NCBI GenBank assembly: GCA_002837195.1 | Contig: KZ478064.1 | Span: 1 to 64,000 of the forward strand | Length of the DNA stretch: 64,000 nt | Direction: 5' to 3' | From: Enterobacterales bacterium CwR94 | Lineage (GTDB): Bacteria; Pseudomonadota; Gammaproteobacteria; Enterobacterales; Enterobacteriaceae | Part shown: one piece after another, positions 1 to 10,700 of the stretch | Numbering within the stretch: position 1 is the stretch's first letter | How the letters are laid out: each line of letters opens with the position of its first letter | The notes under the pieces: model-generated | Seen by the model: only the letters and a program-made list of their open reading frames with translations | Told to the model about the DNA's origin: nothing | Databases searched by the model: none | Made by a program: the position numbers and the translations under genes

Positions 1-30
1 CGGTACTAATGACCCGTGAGGCTTAACCTT
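1..30 (+). rRNA. rrl: 23S ribosomal RNA, 3' end (partial)
   Basis: The first 30 bases match the extreme 3' end of enterobacterial 23S rRNA, ending in the conserved GAGGCTTAACCTT. The rest of the gene lies upstream of the window. The 5S gene follows on the same strand after a spacer of about 104 bases, as in a standard rrn operon. Confidence 0.9.
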
Positions 31-134
31 ACAACGCCAGAGGCGTTCAGAGAGACGTGATTTTCAGCTTGTTAACGGATTAAAGAATCAGTGTGGTTGT
101 GTGTTGAGAGACACAGAACGGCACGAAAAGAATT

Positions 135-254
135 TGCCTGGCGGCTGTAGCGCGGTGGTCCCACCTGACCCCATGCCGAACTCAGAAGTGAAACGCCGTA
201 GCGCCGATGGTAGTGTGGGGTCTCCCCATGCGAGAGTAGGGAACTGCCAGGCAT
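135..254 (+). rRNA. rrf: 5S ribosomal RNA
   Basis: This is a complete 120-nt 5S gene. It begins TGCCTGGCGG and ends CTGCCAGGCAT, so the two ends pair as helix I. The interior follows the E. coli 5S sequence almost base for base. The spacer at 31-134 carries no tRNA. The gene is the last of the rrn operon and is followed at once by the tandem terminator region. Being next to metA, it corresponds in position to the E. coli rrnE locus. Confidence 0.97.
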
Positions 255-267
255 CAAACAAAGCAGA

Positions 268-297
268 AGGGCCCATACGCGAGTATGGGCCTTTTTG
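268..297 (+). terminator. rrn intrinsic terminator, copy 1
   Basis: The stem GCCCATAC / GTATGGGC (271-278 and 283-290) with a GCGA tetraloop is followed by CTTTTTG. It lies 14 bases after the end of 5S. Confidence 0.93.
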
Positions 298-437
298 TTT
301 GTCTGCAATTTACCGGTAAACGGCTCTGAGAGCAGGACAAAATGGCCGGGAGCCATTTTGAACGTTGCGCAGCAACGGCCCGGAGGGTGGCCCACAGGGA
401 AGTGGGCCATAAACTGCCAGGCATCAAATAAAGCAGA

Positions 438-467
438 AGAGCCCATACGTGAGTATGGGCCTTTTTG
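438..467 (+). terminator. rrn intrinsic terminator, copy 2
   Basis: The same GCCCATAC/GTATGGGC stem as copy 1, with loop GTGA and a CTTTTTG tail, lies exactly 170 bases downstream of it. Confidence 0.92.
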
Positions 468-607
468 TTTGTCTGTAATTTACCGGTGACCGGCTCTGAG
501 AGCAGGACAAAATGGCCGGGAGCCATTTTGAACGTTGCGCAGCAACGGCCCGGAGGGTGGCCCACAGGGAAGTGGGCCATAAACTGCCAGGCATCAAATA
601 AAGCAGA

Positions 608-637
608 AGGGCCCATACGTGAGTATGGGCCTTTTTG
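608..637 (+). terminator. rrn intrinsic terminator, copy 3
   Basis: This is the third copy of the stem-loop with its T-run, again at a 170-base period. It is the last barrier between rrn transcription and metA. Confidence 0.92.
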
Positions 638-739
638 TATGCGCGTTATTCACCGGCAACCGCCTCCGCAGCGGGCTTACAGTCGCCGCATCCCGCAGGA
701 TGGCTTTTTGTACCCAGGTCGTTTCCAGCCACGCGCTCC

Positions 740-823
740 TGAAACATTTTCACCTACCTCATGAAACCTTCGACATTCAGCAACTGCTCAGGTATCTTCA
801 GGTGTCTGGATGTCTAAACGTAT
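740..823 (+). promoter_or_regulatory. metA promoter with MetR site and tandem met boxes
   Basis: A perfect MetR-type motif, TGAAACATTTTCA (TGAA-N5-TTCA), lies at 740-752. A sigma70-like promoter follows: -35 TCGACA at 770-775, a 17-bp spacer, and -10 TATCTT at 793-798. Directly after the -10 are three abutting 8-mers that each match 6 of 8 positions of the MetJ box AGACGTCT: AGGTGTCT (800-807), GGATGTCT (808-815) and AAACGTAT (816-823). An activator site upstream of -35 and a repressor array over the start region fit MetR activation and MetJ/SAM repression, as known for E. coli metA. The assignments are by consensus only. Confidence 0.75.
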
Positions 824-848
824 ATACGGTTAAGAAAGGAAGTGGATA

Positions 849-1778
849 ATGCCAATCAGGGTACCCGATGATTTACCTGCAGTGAGTTTCTTACGTGATG
901 AAAACGTCTTTGTGATGACGAGTTCTCGTGCAAGTACTCAGGAGATCCGTCCGCTCAAAGTGCTGGTACTGAATCTGATGCCGAAAAAGATTGAGACCGA
1001 AAACCAGTTCCTGCGTTTGCTCTCCAATTCACCGCTGCAAATTGATATTCAGTTATTGCGCGTAGACAGTCGTGAATCACGTAATACGCCAACGGAACAC
1101 CTCAACAATTTCTACTGCAATTTTGAGGACATTCAGGATGAAAATTTTGATGGCCTGATTGTCACCGGTGCACCACTAGGGCTGGTTGATTTTTGCGATG
1201 TGGCTTACTGGCCGCAGATTGAGCGCGTGTTGCACTGGGCCAAAGAGCACGTCACCTCTACGCTGTTTGTGTGTTGGGCGGTTCAGGCGGCGTTAAATAT
1301 CCTGTACGGCATTCCTAAGCAAACGCGAGAAGAGAAACTTTCAGGTGTGTTCGAACATCATCTCACTCGTCCACATGCATTGCTAACGCGTGGATTTGAT
1401 GACACTTTCCTGGCACCCCATTCACGCTACGCTGATTTCCCTGCCCATTTGATTCGTGAATATACCGATCTGGATATTCTGGCGGAGTCGGAAGATGGCG
1501 ATGCATACTTGTTCGCGAGCGCTGATAAGCGAATTGCTTTTGTCACAGGGCATCCAGAATACGATGCCAGTACGTTGGCCAACGAGTATTTCCGCGACGT
1601 TGATGCGGGGATCGATCCTCCATTGCCGCACAACTATTTCCCGGACAACGATCCAGGCAAAACACCACGCGCTAGCTGGCGCAGCCATGGGAATTTGTTG
1701 TTTACCAACTGGCTGAATTATTACGTCTATCAGATCACGCCATTCGATCTGCGGAAAATGAATCCCACATTAGAATAA
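849..1778 (+). CDS. metA: Homoserine O-succinyltransferase
   Basis: MetA transfers the succinyl group of succinyl-CoA to L-homoserine, the first committed step of methionine synthesis in the cytoplasm. The 309-residue product has exactly the E. coli length. Visible family features are the nucleophile segment [12 protein letters not shown] (Cys near residue 142) and the GHPEYDA segment that supplies the catalytic His and Glu (around 235-237). The ATG is preceded by AAGAAAGGAAGTGG, a good ribosome-binding site. The gene is monocistronic, between its own regulated promoter and the terminator at 1798. Position beside rrn and aceBAK matches E. coli. Confidence 0.98.
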   Translation: MPIRVPDDLPAVSFLRDENVFVMTSSRASTQEIRPLKVLVLNLMPKKIETENQFLRLLSNSPLQIDIQLLRVDSRESRNTPTEHLNNFYCNFEDIQDENFDGLIVTGAPLGLVDFCDVAYWPQIERVLHWAKEHVTSTLFVCWAVQAALNILYGIPKQTREEKLSGVFEHHLTRPHALLTRGFDDTFLAPHSRYADFPAHLIREYTDLDILAESEDGDAYLFASADKRIAFVTGHPEYDASTLANEYFRDVDAGIDPPLPHNYFPDNDPGKTPRASWRSHGNLLFTNWLNYYVYQITPFDLRKMNPTLE

Positions 1779-1797
1779 TCCTCTCCTCTCCAAAACG

Positions 1798-1823
1798 GGG
1801 CCGCTTATGCGGCCCATTTTTTT
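1798..1823 (+). terminator. metA intrinsic terminator
   Basis: The perfect stem GGGCCGC/GCGGCCC (1798-1804 and 1809-1815) with a TTAT loop is followed by an A and then seven T residues. It lies 20 bases after the metA stop codon. Confidence 0.92.
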
Positions 1824-1907
1824 GTCCCGAAAATAAGATAAAAACGATAACCACAAAAAAAACAATAAAAATTCATTTATTATCAATCGGTTGATAATAT
1901 TATATTA

Positions 1908-1953
1908 AATAAATGGAAATAGTTTTTGATTTTAAAATCTTCCTCGCTATAGT
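1908..1953 (+). promoter_or_regulatory. aceBAK promoter and IclR operator
   Basis: The segment AAATGGAAATAGTTTTTGAT (1911-1930) closely resembles the IclR-protected sequence of the E. coli aceB promoter and contains the half-site TGGAAAT. It overlaps a promoter with -35 TTGATT (1926-1931), a 16-bp spacer and -10 TATAGT (1948-1953), so bound repressor would block RNA polymerase. The surrounding 1824-2040 interval is AT-rich and non-coding. Confidence 0.75.
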
Positions 1954-2040
1954 TTGATCCATCGGGCGAAAAATCGTCGATGCAGGATCTTCCTGGCTAT
2001 CACGATCGCTCTGTGACGATGACTAATTGGGGGCGCAACA

Positions 2041-3639
2041 ATGACACAGCAAACGCTGAGTGAAGAACTAACGTTTAATCAGTCATTTGGGAAAGATGAG
2101 CAGCAGATTCTCACTGAAGGTGCAGTGCAGTTTCTTTCTGAATTGGTGGCCCGTTTTACACCGAAACGCAACGCACTCTTGGCAGAAAGAGCACTTAAAC
2201 AGCGTGATTTTGATGCCGGCATGTTGCCTTATTTCAGTTCGGAAATGGATTCCATTAAATCCAAAGAGTGGAAGATCCGCGGTATCCCGGATGACTTACG
2301 CGATCGCCGCGTTGAAATCACCGGCCCGGTGGATCGCAAAATGGTGATCAACGCGTTAAATGCAAACGTGAATGTCTTCATGGCCGATTTCGAAGATTCA
2401 TTGGCGCCGGGATGGGACAAACTGATCAGTGGGCAGATGAATCTGCGCGATGCGATCCGTGGCACGATCAGCTACACCAATGACGCGGGGAAAATTTATC
2501 AACTCAAGCCCAATCCTGCCGTATTAGTTTGTCGGGTTCGCGGACTGCACCTGCCTGAAAAACATGTCACCTGGCGTAACGAGGCGATTCCCGGCAGCTT
2601 GTTTGATTTTGCGCTCTACTTTTATCACAACGCCGAAGCACTGTTAGCAAAAGGCAGCGGCCCCTATTTTTACCTGCCAAAAACCCAGTCATGGAAAGAA
2701 GCCGCATGGTGGAGTGAGGTATTCAGCTATGCCGAAGATCGTTTCCATCTGCCGCGCGGCACGATTAAGGCCACCTTGCTTATTGAAACGTTGCCCGCGG
2801 TGTTTCAAATGGACGAGATCTTATGGAGCCTGCGCGATCACATCGTTGGCCTGAATTGCGGGCGCTGGGATTACATTTTCAGCTACATCAAAACGCTCAA
2901 ACAGCATCCCGATCGCGTGCTCCCCGATCGCCAGTCAGTCACCATGGACAAAGGTTTTCTGGATGCTTACTCACGTCTGTTGATTAAAACCTGCCATCGC
3001 CGTGGTGCGTTTGCGATGGGTGGGATGGCGGCCTTTATTCCCAGCAAAGACAGTGAGCGTAATCAGTGGGTATTGGACAAGGTACGGGCCGATAAAGAGC
3101 GAGAAGCCAGTAACGGGCACGATGGCACCTGGATTGCACATCCAGGCCTTGCAGATACGGTGCGCGAAGTCTTTGACCGCACGCTGGGTGAGCGTCAAAA
3201 CCAGTTAGATGTTCTGCGCGAAGCAGATTCCCCCATTACGGCGGAGATGTTACTGGCACCTTGCCAGGGCGAGCGCACAGAGGCGGGTATGCGGGCCAAT
3301 ATTCGTGTTGCCGTGCAATACATTGAAGCCTGGATCAGCGGTAACGGTTGTGTGCCCATTTATGGCCTGATGGAAGATGCCGCCACGGCGGAAATCTCTC
3401 GCACCTCGATCTGGCAGTGGATCCGCCATGAAAAAACACTCAGCAACGGTGAACAGGTTACCGAAGCCCGTTTTCGCACAATGCTGGCCGAAGAATTGCT
3501 CGTTATTCAGGAAGAGTTGGGCGATCAGCACTTTAGTCAGGGACGATTTGATGAAGCCGCGCGCCTGATGGAGCGCATCACCACTGAACCTGAGTTAGTC
3601 GAATTCTTAACCCTGCCGGGTTATCGCTTACTGGCCTGA
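2041..3639 (+). CDS. aceB: Malate synthase A
   Basis: AceB condenses glyoxylate with acetyl-CoA to give malate, the second step of the glyoxylate bypass used for growth on acetate or fatty acids. The 532-residue product has the length of the A-type enzyme. Visible signatures include [16 protein letters not shown] (around residue 113), which holds acidic residues of the TIM-barrel site, [14 protein letters not shown], and [16 protein letters not shown]. The ATG follows GGGGGCG. It is the first gene of aceBAK, 13 bases before aceA, under the IclR-controlled promoter at 1908-1953. Confidence 0.98.
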   Translation: MTQQTLSEELTFNQSFGKDEQQILTEGAVQFLSELVARFTPKRNALLAERALKQRDFDAGMLPYFSSEMDSIKSKEWKIRGIPDDLRDRRVEITGPVDRKMVINALNANVNVFMADFEDSLAPGWDKLISGQMNLRDAIRGTISYTNDAGKIYQLKPNPAVLVCRVRGLHLPEKHVTWRNEAIPGSLFDFALYFYHNAEALLAKGSGPYFYLPKTQSWKEAAWWSEVFSYAEDRFHLPRGTIKATLLIETLPAVFQMDEILWSLRDHIVGLNCGRWDYIFSYIKTLKQHPDRVLPDRQSVTMDKGFLDAYSRLLIKTCHRRGAFAMGGMAAFIPSKDSERNQWVLDKVRADKEREASNGHDGTWIAHPGLADTVREVFDRTLGERQNQLDVLREADSPITAEMLLAPCQGERTEAGMRANIRVAVQYIEAWISGNGCVPIYGLMEDAATAEISRTSIWQWIRHEKTLSNGEQVTEARFRTMLAEELLVIQEELGDQHFSQGRFDEAARLMERITTEPELVEFLTLPGYRLLA

Positions 3640-3652
3640 TAAGGAGCACACC

Positions 3653-4957
3653 ATGACCTCACGTACCCTACAAATTCAAAAAACAGAACAACAATGGCGC
3701 GATGCACGCTGGGAAGGGATCACCCGTCCGTATTCTGCTGAAGAAGTGGTCAAGCTGCGCGGCTCAGTCAATCCCGCCTGTACGCTGGCAGAACGCGGTG
3801 CTGAAAAGCTCTGGGCCTTGCTGAATGGCAAAGCCAAGAAAGGCTACATCAACAGCTTGGGCGCATTGACGGGAGGGCAAGCCTTACAGCAGGCAAAAGC
3901 GGGAATTGAGGCGATATACCTCTCGGGCTGGCAGGTTGCGGCGGATGCGAATCTGGCGGGCAGCATGTACCCGGATCAATCTTTGTATCCGGCCAACTCG
4001 GTGCCGGCAGTGATCGAAAGAATCAACAACACCTTTCAGCGCGCCGATCAGATTCAATGGGCCAATGATATTGATCCCGACGATCCGCGTTATACCGATT
4101 ACTTTTTGCCGATCGTCGCCGATGCCGAAGCGGGGTTTGGCGGCGTCTTGAATGCGTTTGAGCTGATGAAATCGATGATCGAGGCGGGCGCGGCAGCGGT
4201 GCATTTTGAGGATCAGTTGGCGTCGGTGAAAAAGTGCGGCCATATGGGCGGCAAAGTGCTGGTTCCTACGCAGGAGGCGATTCAGAAGCTGGTTGCCGCG
4301 CGACTGGCGGCTGATGTGATGGATGTCCCCACGGTATTGATTGCCCGTACGGATGCCGACGCCGCTGATTTGCTGACGTCAGATTGCGACCCTTACGACC
4401 GCGAATTTGTCACCGGCGAGCGGACGCCAGAAGGTTTTTACCGCACGCATGCTGGCATAGAACAAGCCATCAGCCGGGGTTTGGCGTATGCCCCGTATGC
4501 CGATGTACTGTGGTGTGAAACCTCCACGCCGGACCTGGAAATGGCCCGCCGTTTCGCTGAGGCGATTCATGCGCGCTATCCGGGCAAGTTACTGGCTTAT
4601 AACTGCTCGCCGTCTTTTAACTGGAAGAAGAAACTGGATGACGACACCATCGCGCATTTCCAGCAATCGCTCGCTGATATGGGCTATAAGTTCCAGTTTA
4701 TTACGCTGGCAGGCATCCACAGTATGTGGTTCAACATGTTTGATTTGGCCCATGCGTATGCCCAGGGAGAAGGCATGCGTCACTATGTGGAAAAGGTACA
4801 GCAACCTGAGTTTGCCGCGTTGAAACAGGGATATACCTTCTCATCGCATCAGCAGGAAGTGGGCACCGGTTATTTTGACAGCGTCACTACCATCATTCAG
4901 GGCGGTGTGTCGTCGGTCACTGCACTGACGGGGTCGACGGAAGAGCAACAATTCTAA
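3653..4957 (+). CDS. aceA: Isocitrate lyase
   Basis: AceA cleaves isocitrate to succinate and glyoxylate and so diverts carbon from the TCA cycle. The protein of 434 residues has the enterobacterial length. The catalytic loop KKCGHMGGK, with its essential Cys near residue 195, is intact, as are the Mg/substrate segments [10 protein letters not shown] and [11 protein letters not shown]. It is second in aceBAK, with AAGGAG (3641-3646) placed before its ATG. Only 48 bases separate its stop from the aceK start, and they hold a stem-loop. Confidence 0.98.
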   Translation: MTSRTLQIQKTEQQWRDARWEGITRPYSAEEVVKLRGSVNPACTLAERGAEKLWALLNGKAKKGYINSLGALTGGQALQQAKAGIEAIYLSGWQVAADANLAGSMYPDQSLYPANSVPAVIERINNTFQRADQIQWANDIDPDDPRYTDYFLPIVADAEAGFGGVLNAFELMKSMIEAGAAAVHFEDQLASVKKCGHMGGKVLVPTQEAIQKLVAARLAADVMDVPTVLIARTDADAADLLTSDCDPYDREFVTGERTPEGFYRTHAGIEQAISRGLAYAPYADVLWCETSTPDLEMARRFAEAIHARYPGKLLAYNCSPSFNWKKKLDDDTIAHFQQSLADMGYKFQFITLAGIHSMWFNMFDLAHAYAQGEGMRHYVEKVQQPEFAALKQGYTFSSHQQEVGTGYFDSVTTIIQGGVSSVTALTGSTEEQQF

Positions 4958-4967
4958 CAGTGCTAAC

Positions 4968-4993
4968 GCCTCCTTTCGTTATTGAGAGGAGGC
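4968..4993 (+). promoter_or_regulatory. Stem-loop in the aceA-aceK gap
   Basis: GCCTCCT (4968-4974) and AGGAGGC (4987-4993) form a perfect 7-bp stem with a 12-nt loop. It ends immediately before the aceK ribosome-binding site AAGGAG (4994-4999). No T-run follows, so it is not a classical terminator. In E. coli, aceK is expressed far below aceA and intergenic structure has been implicated. This hairpin is a plausible counterpart acting by mRNA end protection or reduced initiation at aceK. Confidence 0.6.
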
Positions 4994-5005
4994 AAGGAGT
5001 CTGCT

Positions 5006-6754
5006 ATGCCGCCGCTTGAACAGCTTATTGCTCACACCATTCTGCAGGGCTTTGATGCTCAGTATGGGCGTTTTTTGGAAATTACGGCCGGTGCGCAGCA
5101 ACGCTTTGAGCAGGCGGATTGGCTCGCTGTCCAGCAGGCGATGAAGGCACGTATCCATCTGTATGATCGCCATGTGGGATTGGTGGTCGATCAGCTGCGT
5201 TGTATTACGGGCACACAGCAACCGGATGCCGCTTTTCTGGCGCGCATCAAGGCAATCTACACCGAAATGCTGCCTGATTATCCGCGCTTTGAAATTGCGG
5301 AGAGCTTCTTTAATTCGGTGTATTGCCGCCTGTTCAACCATCAGGCATTGACCCCGGAGCGTCTGTTCATCTTTAGCTCGCAGCCTGAGCGGCGTTTTAA
5401 AACCTTTCCCCGCCCACTGGCCCGACGTTACATGCCAGGAGAAAAGGGGTGGCAGGCCTTGCTGGTCAAAATCCTCAGTGAGTTACCGCTGCGTTTACCC
5501 TGGCAGGATTTGGCGCGTGATGCGCGCAACATCCATGCCCATCTGCAGGAAAACTTTGCGGCCGAGGAGTTGGAGCAGGGACACTTACAGGTGGCGAATG
5601 AGTTGTTCTATCGCAACAAGGCCGCCTGGTTGGTGGCCAAGCTGTGTCTGCCTTCCGGGGTGTATGCTTTTTTACTGCCTCTTCATCGCAGCGATGAGGG
5701 GGAATTAGTGGTTGATACCTGCCTGACGCGTAAGCGTGAAGCCAGCATTGTGTTTGGTTTTGCCCGCTCATATTTTATGGTTTATGCGCCATTACCCGCC
5801 GCTTTGGTGGAATGGCTGCGAGAGATTCTGCCGGGCAAAACCACGGCAGAACTCTACATGGCGATTGGCTGCCAAAAGCATGGAAAAACGGAAAGTTATC
5901 GTGAATTTTTGGGATATCTGCAGCAAAACGAGGATCAGTATGTGATTGCACCGGGTGTGAAAGGCATGGTGATGCTGGTTTTTACCTTACCGGGTTTTGA
6001 TCGCGTGTTTAAAGTCATTAAAGATCGTTTTGCGCCGCAAAAAGAGGTCACGCCAGCGCGCGTGCGCGAGTGTTATCAGCTGGTGAAAGAGCACGATCGC
6101 GTTGGGCGCATGGCCGATACGCAAGAATTTGAAAATTTCGCGATCGATAAAGCGCGTATCAGCCCGGCGTTATTGGCCGAATTACTGAAAGAAGTGCCGG
6201 AAAAGCTCACTGAACAGCAGGGCCAACTCGTGATCAGCCATTTGTATATGGAGCGTCGAATGACACCCTTAAACATCTGGCTGGAACAGGCTTCGACACA
6301 AGAGCGTCGGGAGGCGATTGAAGAGTACGGCAATGCGATTAAACAGCTTGCTGCCGCCAATATTTTCCCGGGCGATATGCTGTACAAAAATTTTGGCGTC
6401 ACGCGACATGGGCGCGTGGTGTTCTACGATTATGATGAAATCAGCTACATGACGGAAATGCGCTTTCGCGATATTCCGCCCCCGCGCTTTCCAGAAGATG
6501 AACTCAGCCACGAGCCCTGGTACAGCGTGGCACCTGAAGATGTGTTCCCCGAGGAGTTTCGCCACTATCTGTGCTGCGATCCGCAGATTGCTGCCATCTT
6601 TGATGAGTTGCACAGTGAGCTGTTTCAGGCAAGTTACTGGCGCAGCCTGCAACAGCGTATTCAGGAAGGGCACATCGAGGATGTGTTTGCCTATCGGCGG
6701 CGTCAGCGGTTTTGTCTGCGCTATGGTGACGCCGCGTGGGGTAAAGTCAGTTAG
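5006..6754 (+). CDS. aceK: Isocitrate dehydrogenase kinase/phosphatase
   Basis: AceK reversibly phosphorylates isocitrate dehydrogenase, lowering flux through the TCA cycle so that isocitrate reaches AceA. I chose ATG 5006 (582 residues; E. coli 578) rather than an in-frame TTG 24 bases upstream, because AAGGAG sits 7 bases before it and the following [20 protein letters not shown] aligns with the known N-terminus. The nucleotide-binding region [20 protein letters not shown] and the late metal-site segment [14 protein letters not shown] are present. It is the last gene of aceBAK and overlaps the end of convergent iclR by 4 bases. Confidence 0.96.
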   Translation: MPPLEQLIAHTILQGFDAQYGRFLEITAGAQQRFEQADWLAVQQAMKARIHLYDRHVGLVVDQLRCITGTQQPDAAFLARIKAIYTEMLPDYPRFEIAESFFNSVYCRLFNHQALTPERLFIFSSQPERRFKTFPRPLARRYMPGEKGWQALLVKILSELPLRLPWQDLARDARNIHAHLQENFAAEELEQGHLQVANELFYRNKAAWLVAKLCLPSGVYAFLLPLHRSDEGELVVDTCLTRKREASIVFGFARSYFMVYAPLPAALVEWLREILPGKTTAELYMAIGCQKHGKTESYREFLGYLQQNEDQYVIAPGVKGMVMLVFTLPGFDRVFKVIKDRFAPQKEVTPARVRECYQLVKEHDRVGRMADTQEFENFAIDKARISPALLAELLKEVPEKLTEQQGQLVISHLYMERRMTPLNIWLEQASTQERREAIEEYGNAIKQLAAANIFPGDMLYKNFGVTRHGRVVFYDYDEISYMTEMRFRDIPPPRFPEDELSHEPWYSVAPEDVFPEEFRHYLCCDPQIAAIFDELHSELFQASYWRSLQQRIQEGHIEDVFAYRRRQRFCLRYGDAAWGKVS

Positions 6755-7584
6755 CGCCCGCCGCCGTATTCACGGGTAATCTCTTTCGCTGCGCGGATAA
6801 CCAGCGCCCCAATCTCTGTGACGCGGTCATCGGTGATACGCGACAGGGGGCCTGAAATCGAAATCGCAGCAAAGGGCTCATGGTGTTCGTCATAGATACA
6901 GGCCGCCACGCAGCGCAGCCCCAGCGCATGCTCTTCATCATCAAACGAATACCCGGTTTTACGCACCATCGCCAGGTTCTCTTTCAGGCTCTGTGGTGAT
7001 ATCAACGTGCGCGGCGTGTAGTGATGCAGCCCCTTGCGATGCAGCAATTCCGTGACTTGCTCTTCACTGAGGTTGGCCAGAAAGGCTTTCCCCGCACCGG
7101 AGGCATGCATCGGTAATTTGCCGCCAATCGGGGCGGACATGCGCATCAACTGAGTACACTGCACCTGATCGATGATCACCGCCTGGTGGTCGCTGAGATC
7201 CAGCACGGCCAAATTCACTGTTTCGCCAGAGTCTTCCATCAGCTTACGCAGCATCGGGTGCACCATCGCCAGCAAATTGCGGCTTTGCAGAAAACTGCTG
7301 CCCACCACAAAAGCATGGGCGCCAATCGTCCAGTAGCCCAAATCGCCCACCTGGCGCACAAAGCCTTGCTGCTGCATGGTGGTCAATAAACGGTGTGTGG
7401 TGGAATTGGGCAAGCCTGCCTGCTGAGCCAGTTCAGTGAGGGCAACGCTGCCGTGTGATTCTGCAATGAATTCCAGCAGGGTGAGTCCGCGCGTTAGCGA
7501 CTGAACCTGTCCAGCAGGCGGCGCGCTTTTTTCCGCAGCGGTGCGGGGTTTTTTACCGCGTTTTGCGGGCACCGGGGTGGCCAT
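6751..7584 (-). CDS. iclR: Acetate operon repressor IclR
   Basis: IclR represses aceBAK and its own gene; glyoxylate and pyruvate are known effectors. The 277-residue product (E. coli 274) has a basic N-terminal tail ([13 protein letters not shown]), a winged helix at about residues 27-90 with the recognition segment [19 protein letters not shown], and the effector domain with [21 protein letters not shown] and [12 protein letters not shown]. The gene is convergent with aceK, with stop codons overlapping, and divergent from metH. An IclR-box-like sequence at 7611-7625 lies just before its start, consistent with autoregulation. Confidence 0.97.
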   Translation of the reverse strand: MATPVPAKRGKKPRTAAEKSAPPAGQVQSLTRGLTLLEFIAESHGSVALTELAQQAGLPNSTTHRLLTTMQQQGFVRQVGDLGYWTIGAHAFVVGSSFLQSRNLLAMVHPMLRKLMEDSGETVNLAVLDLSDHQAVIIDQVQCTQLMRMSAPIGGKLPMHASGAGKAFLANLSEEQVTELLHRKGLHHYTPRTLISPQSLKENLAMVRKTGYSFDDEEHALGLRCVAACIYDEHHEPFAAISISGPLSRITDDRVTEIGALVIRAAKEITREYGGGR

Positions 7585-7610
7585 ACCTGACTCCTTTTAT
7601 TTTCACCATA

Positions 7611-7625
7611 TGGAAATCATTTTCG
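7611..7625 (-). promoter_or_regulatory. IclR operator for autoregulation
   Basis: TGGAAATCATTTTCG matches the palindromic IclR consensus TGGAAATNATTTCCA except near its right end. It lies 27 bases upstream of the iclR start codon in the iclR-metH intergenic region. This is a consensus match only. Confidence 0.65.
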
Positions 7626-7684
7626 TTTTATTACGCACTATTGCAACCGCGGTGAATCTGGTCGGATCTGTTTTGCCCAGAGCC

Positions 7685-7697
7685 TGAAAATGTCTCA
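7685..7697 (+). promoter_or_regulatory. Putative MetR site upstream of metH
   Basis: TGAAAATGTCTCA matches the MetR consensus TGAA-N5-TTCA with one mismatch. It is about 84 bases upstream of the metH start. E. coli metH is activated by MetR, so the location is as expected. Confidence 0.5.
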
Positions 7698-7780
7698 CGT
7701 GCTCTGACTTTTACCCATGCGCAAGATGTGCCAGTATGTCCTGCTGGCACAGTGCCACCAGACGGGATGAAGGGGTTGAA

Positions 7781-10700
7781 GTGAGTAACAAATTAGACGT
7801 GCTACACCAGCAGTTAGCGAAACGCATCATGGTTCTGGATGGTGGTATGGGTACCATGATCCAGAGTTACAAGCTCACGGAAGAGGATTTCCGTGGAGAG
7901 CGTTTCAAGGACTGGCAAAGCGATCTCAAAGGGAACAACGATCTGCTGGTGCTCAGTAAACCTGAGGTGATCACCGCCATTCACGATGCTTACCTGGCCG
8001 CTGGCGCGGATATTCTGGAAACCAACACCTTCAACTCCACCACCATTGCGATGGCTGACTACCATATGGAGTCGCTATCGGCAGAGATTAACTTTGAGGC
8101 GGCGCGACTGGCTCGTCAGTGTGCCGATGCCTGGACAGCGAAAACGCCCGAGAAACCGCGCTATGTTGCCGGTGTGTTAGGGCCCACTAACCGAACCTGC
8201 TCTATCTCACCAGATGTCAACGATCCCGCCTTCCGTAACGTAACCTTTATGCAGTTGGTCGACGCATATCGAGAATCAACGCGTGCGCTGATTGAAGGCG
8301 GTGCCGACCTGATCATGATTGAAACCGTGTTCGACACGTTGAATGCGAAAGCGGCGATCTACGCGGTACAAGCGGAATTTGAAGCGCTGAACGTCACGCT
8401 GCCATTAATGATATCGGGCACCATTACAGATGCCTCCGGGCGCACGTTGTCAGGGCAAACCACCGAGGCTTTCTATAATTCACTGCGCCACGCGCAGCCG
8501 CTGTCATTTGGTCTTAACTGTGCGCTGGGGCCGGATGAGCTGCGCCAGTATGTGCAAGAGTTATCACGCATCAGTGAAAGCTACGTCACCGCGCACCCGA
8601 ACGCTGGTCTGCCCAACGCGTTTGGTGAATATGACCTCGACGCTGAAATTATGGCGCAGCAGATTGGCGAATGGGCACAAGCGGGCTTTCTAAACATCGT
8701 AGGCGGCTGTTGTGGAACAACGCCTGAGCATATCGCCGCGATGGTGAAAGCGGTGGAAAATGTGCCGCCGCGTCCGTTGCCCACGTTGCCCGTGGCCTGT
8801 CGCTTATCCGGCTTAGAGCCACTGACCATTGGTGCGGACTCGCTGTTTGTGAATATCGGTGAGCGTACCAACGTCACCGGCTCAGCAAAATTTAAGCGTC
8901 TGATTAAAGAAGAAAAATACAACGAAGCGCTGGAAGTGGCCCTGCAGCAGGTTGAAAGCGGTGCACAAATCATTGATATCAACATGGATGAAGGCATGCT
9001 CGACGCCGAAGCGGCGATGGTGCGCTTTCTCAATCTGATTGCCGGTGAGCCTGATATTGCCCGCGTGCCTATCATGATTGACTCCTCAAAATGGGAAGTG
9101 ATTGAAAAAGGGCTGCAGTGCATTCAGGGCAAGGGGATTGTGAACTCTATCTCCATGAAAGAGGGCATTGAGCCGTTTATCCAGCACGCCAAAATGGTTC
9201 GTCGCTACGGTGCTGCGGTGGTGGTAATGGCCTTTGACGAAGTGGGTCAGGCCGACACCCGCCAGCGCAAGATCGAAATATGCCGCCGAGCCTACCAAAT
9301 ACTCACCGAAGAGGTGGGTTTTCCTCCCGAAGATATCATTTTTGACCCCAATATCTTTGCGGTGGCGACCGGTATTGAAGAACACAACAACTACGCGATG
9401 GATTTCATCGGTGCCTGTGAAGATATCAAACGTGAGTTACCGCATGCGATGATCTCCGGTGGCGTTTCGAACGTCTCCTTCTCGTTTCGCGGCAACGATC
9501 CGGTGCGTGAAGCCATCCACGCGGTGTTCCTGTATTACGCGATTCGTAATGGCATGGACATGGGGATTGTGAATGCGGGCCAACTGGCGATTTATGACGA
9601 TTTACCCGCTGAGCTGCGCGATGCGGTTGAAGATGTGATCCTTAATCGCCGCGATGATGGCACCGAGCGTTTATTGACGCTGGCAGAGAAATTCCGTGGC
9701 AGCAAATCGGATGATGAAAGCAATAAACAGCAGGCTGAGTGGCGCAGTTGGGATGTGGTAAAACGGCTGGAATACTCACTGGTAAAAGGGATCACCGAAT
9801 TTATTGAGTTAGATACGGAAGAAGCCCGTCAGCAGGCGGCGCGCCCTATTGAAGTGATTGAAGGGCCGCTGATGGCGGGGATGAATGTGGTAGGCGACCT
9901 GTTTGGTGAGGGCAAAATGTTCCTGCCCCAGGTGGTGAAATCCGCCCGCGTCATGAAACAAGCCGTTGCTTACCTGGAACCTTACATCGAAGCCAGCAAG
10001 GAAAAAGGCAGCAGCAATGGCAAAATCGTGCTGGCGACGGTGAAAGGCGATGTCCACGACATAGGTAAAAATATCGTTGGCGTGGTGCTGCAATGTAATA
10101 ACTACGAAATCATCGATCTCGGCGTCATGGTTTCCAGCGACAAAATTCTGAAAACGGCGATCGAGCAGAAGGCGGATATCATCGGCCTTTCTGGCCTGAT
10201 CACCCCGTCTTTGGACGAAATGGTGAACGTCGCCAAAGAGATGGAGCGTCAGGGCTTTACGTTGCCTTTGCTGATTGGCGGTGCGACGACCTCGAAAGCC
10301 CATACTGCCGTAAAAATCGAGCAAAACTACAGTGGCCCAACGGTGTATGTACAAAACGCCTCACGCACGGTCGGTGTGGTGTCATCACTGCTGTCGGCTA
10401 CGCAGCATGAAGACTTTGTGGCACGCACGCGTAAAGAGTATGAAACCGTGCGTATCCAGCATGCGCGTAAAAAACCGCGCACGCCGCCCGTCAGCTTGCA
10501 AACCGCGCGTGACAACGATCTGGCCTGGGATTGGGATAATTATCAGCCGCCGGTTGCGCACCGTCTGGGCGTCAGTGCCGTAACGGCCAGCATCGACACT
10601 CTGCGCCATTACATCGACTGGACGCCGTTCTTTATGACCTGGTCGCTGGCAGGAAAATACCCGCGTATCCTGGAAGATGAGGTGGTGGGTGAAGAAGCCA

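Larger units (their letters stand above)
241..640 (+). repeat. Tandem 170-bp rrn terminator module, two full copies plus a partial third
   Basis: Positions 241-410 and 411-580 are near-identical 170-bp direct repeats with only a handful of substitutions. A third copy begins at 581 and stays homologous to about 637, through its terminator, then diverges. Each unit starts with the last bases of 5S (CTGCCAGGCAT), continues with an intrinsic terminator, and ends with a segment containing GGCCCGGAGGGTGGCCCACA. The architecture is that of the E. coli rrnB T1-T2 region, where the 5S tail is also duplicated before the second terminator. The extra unit here suggests unequal recombination within the tail. 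Confidence 0.92.

Noticed and set aside
72-640. Several open frames of 60-120 codons on both strands over the 5S and terminator repeats
   Set aside because: They are repeats of the same translated rRNA tail and terminator sequence, with no ribosome-binding sites; the region is non-coding.
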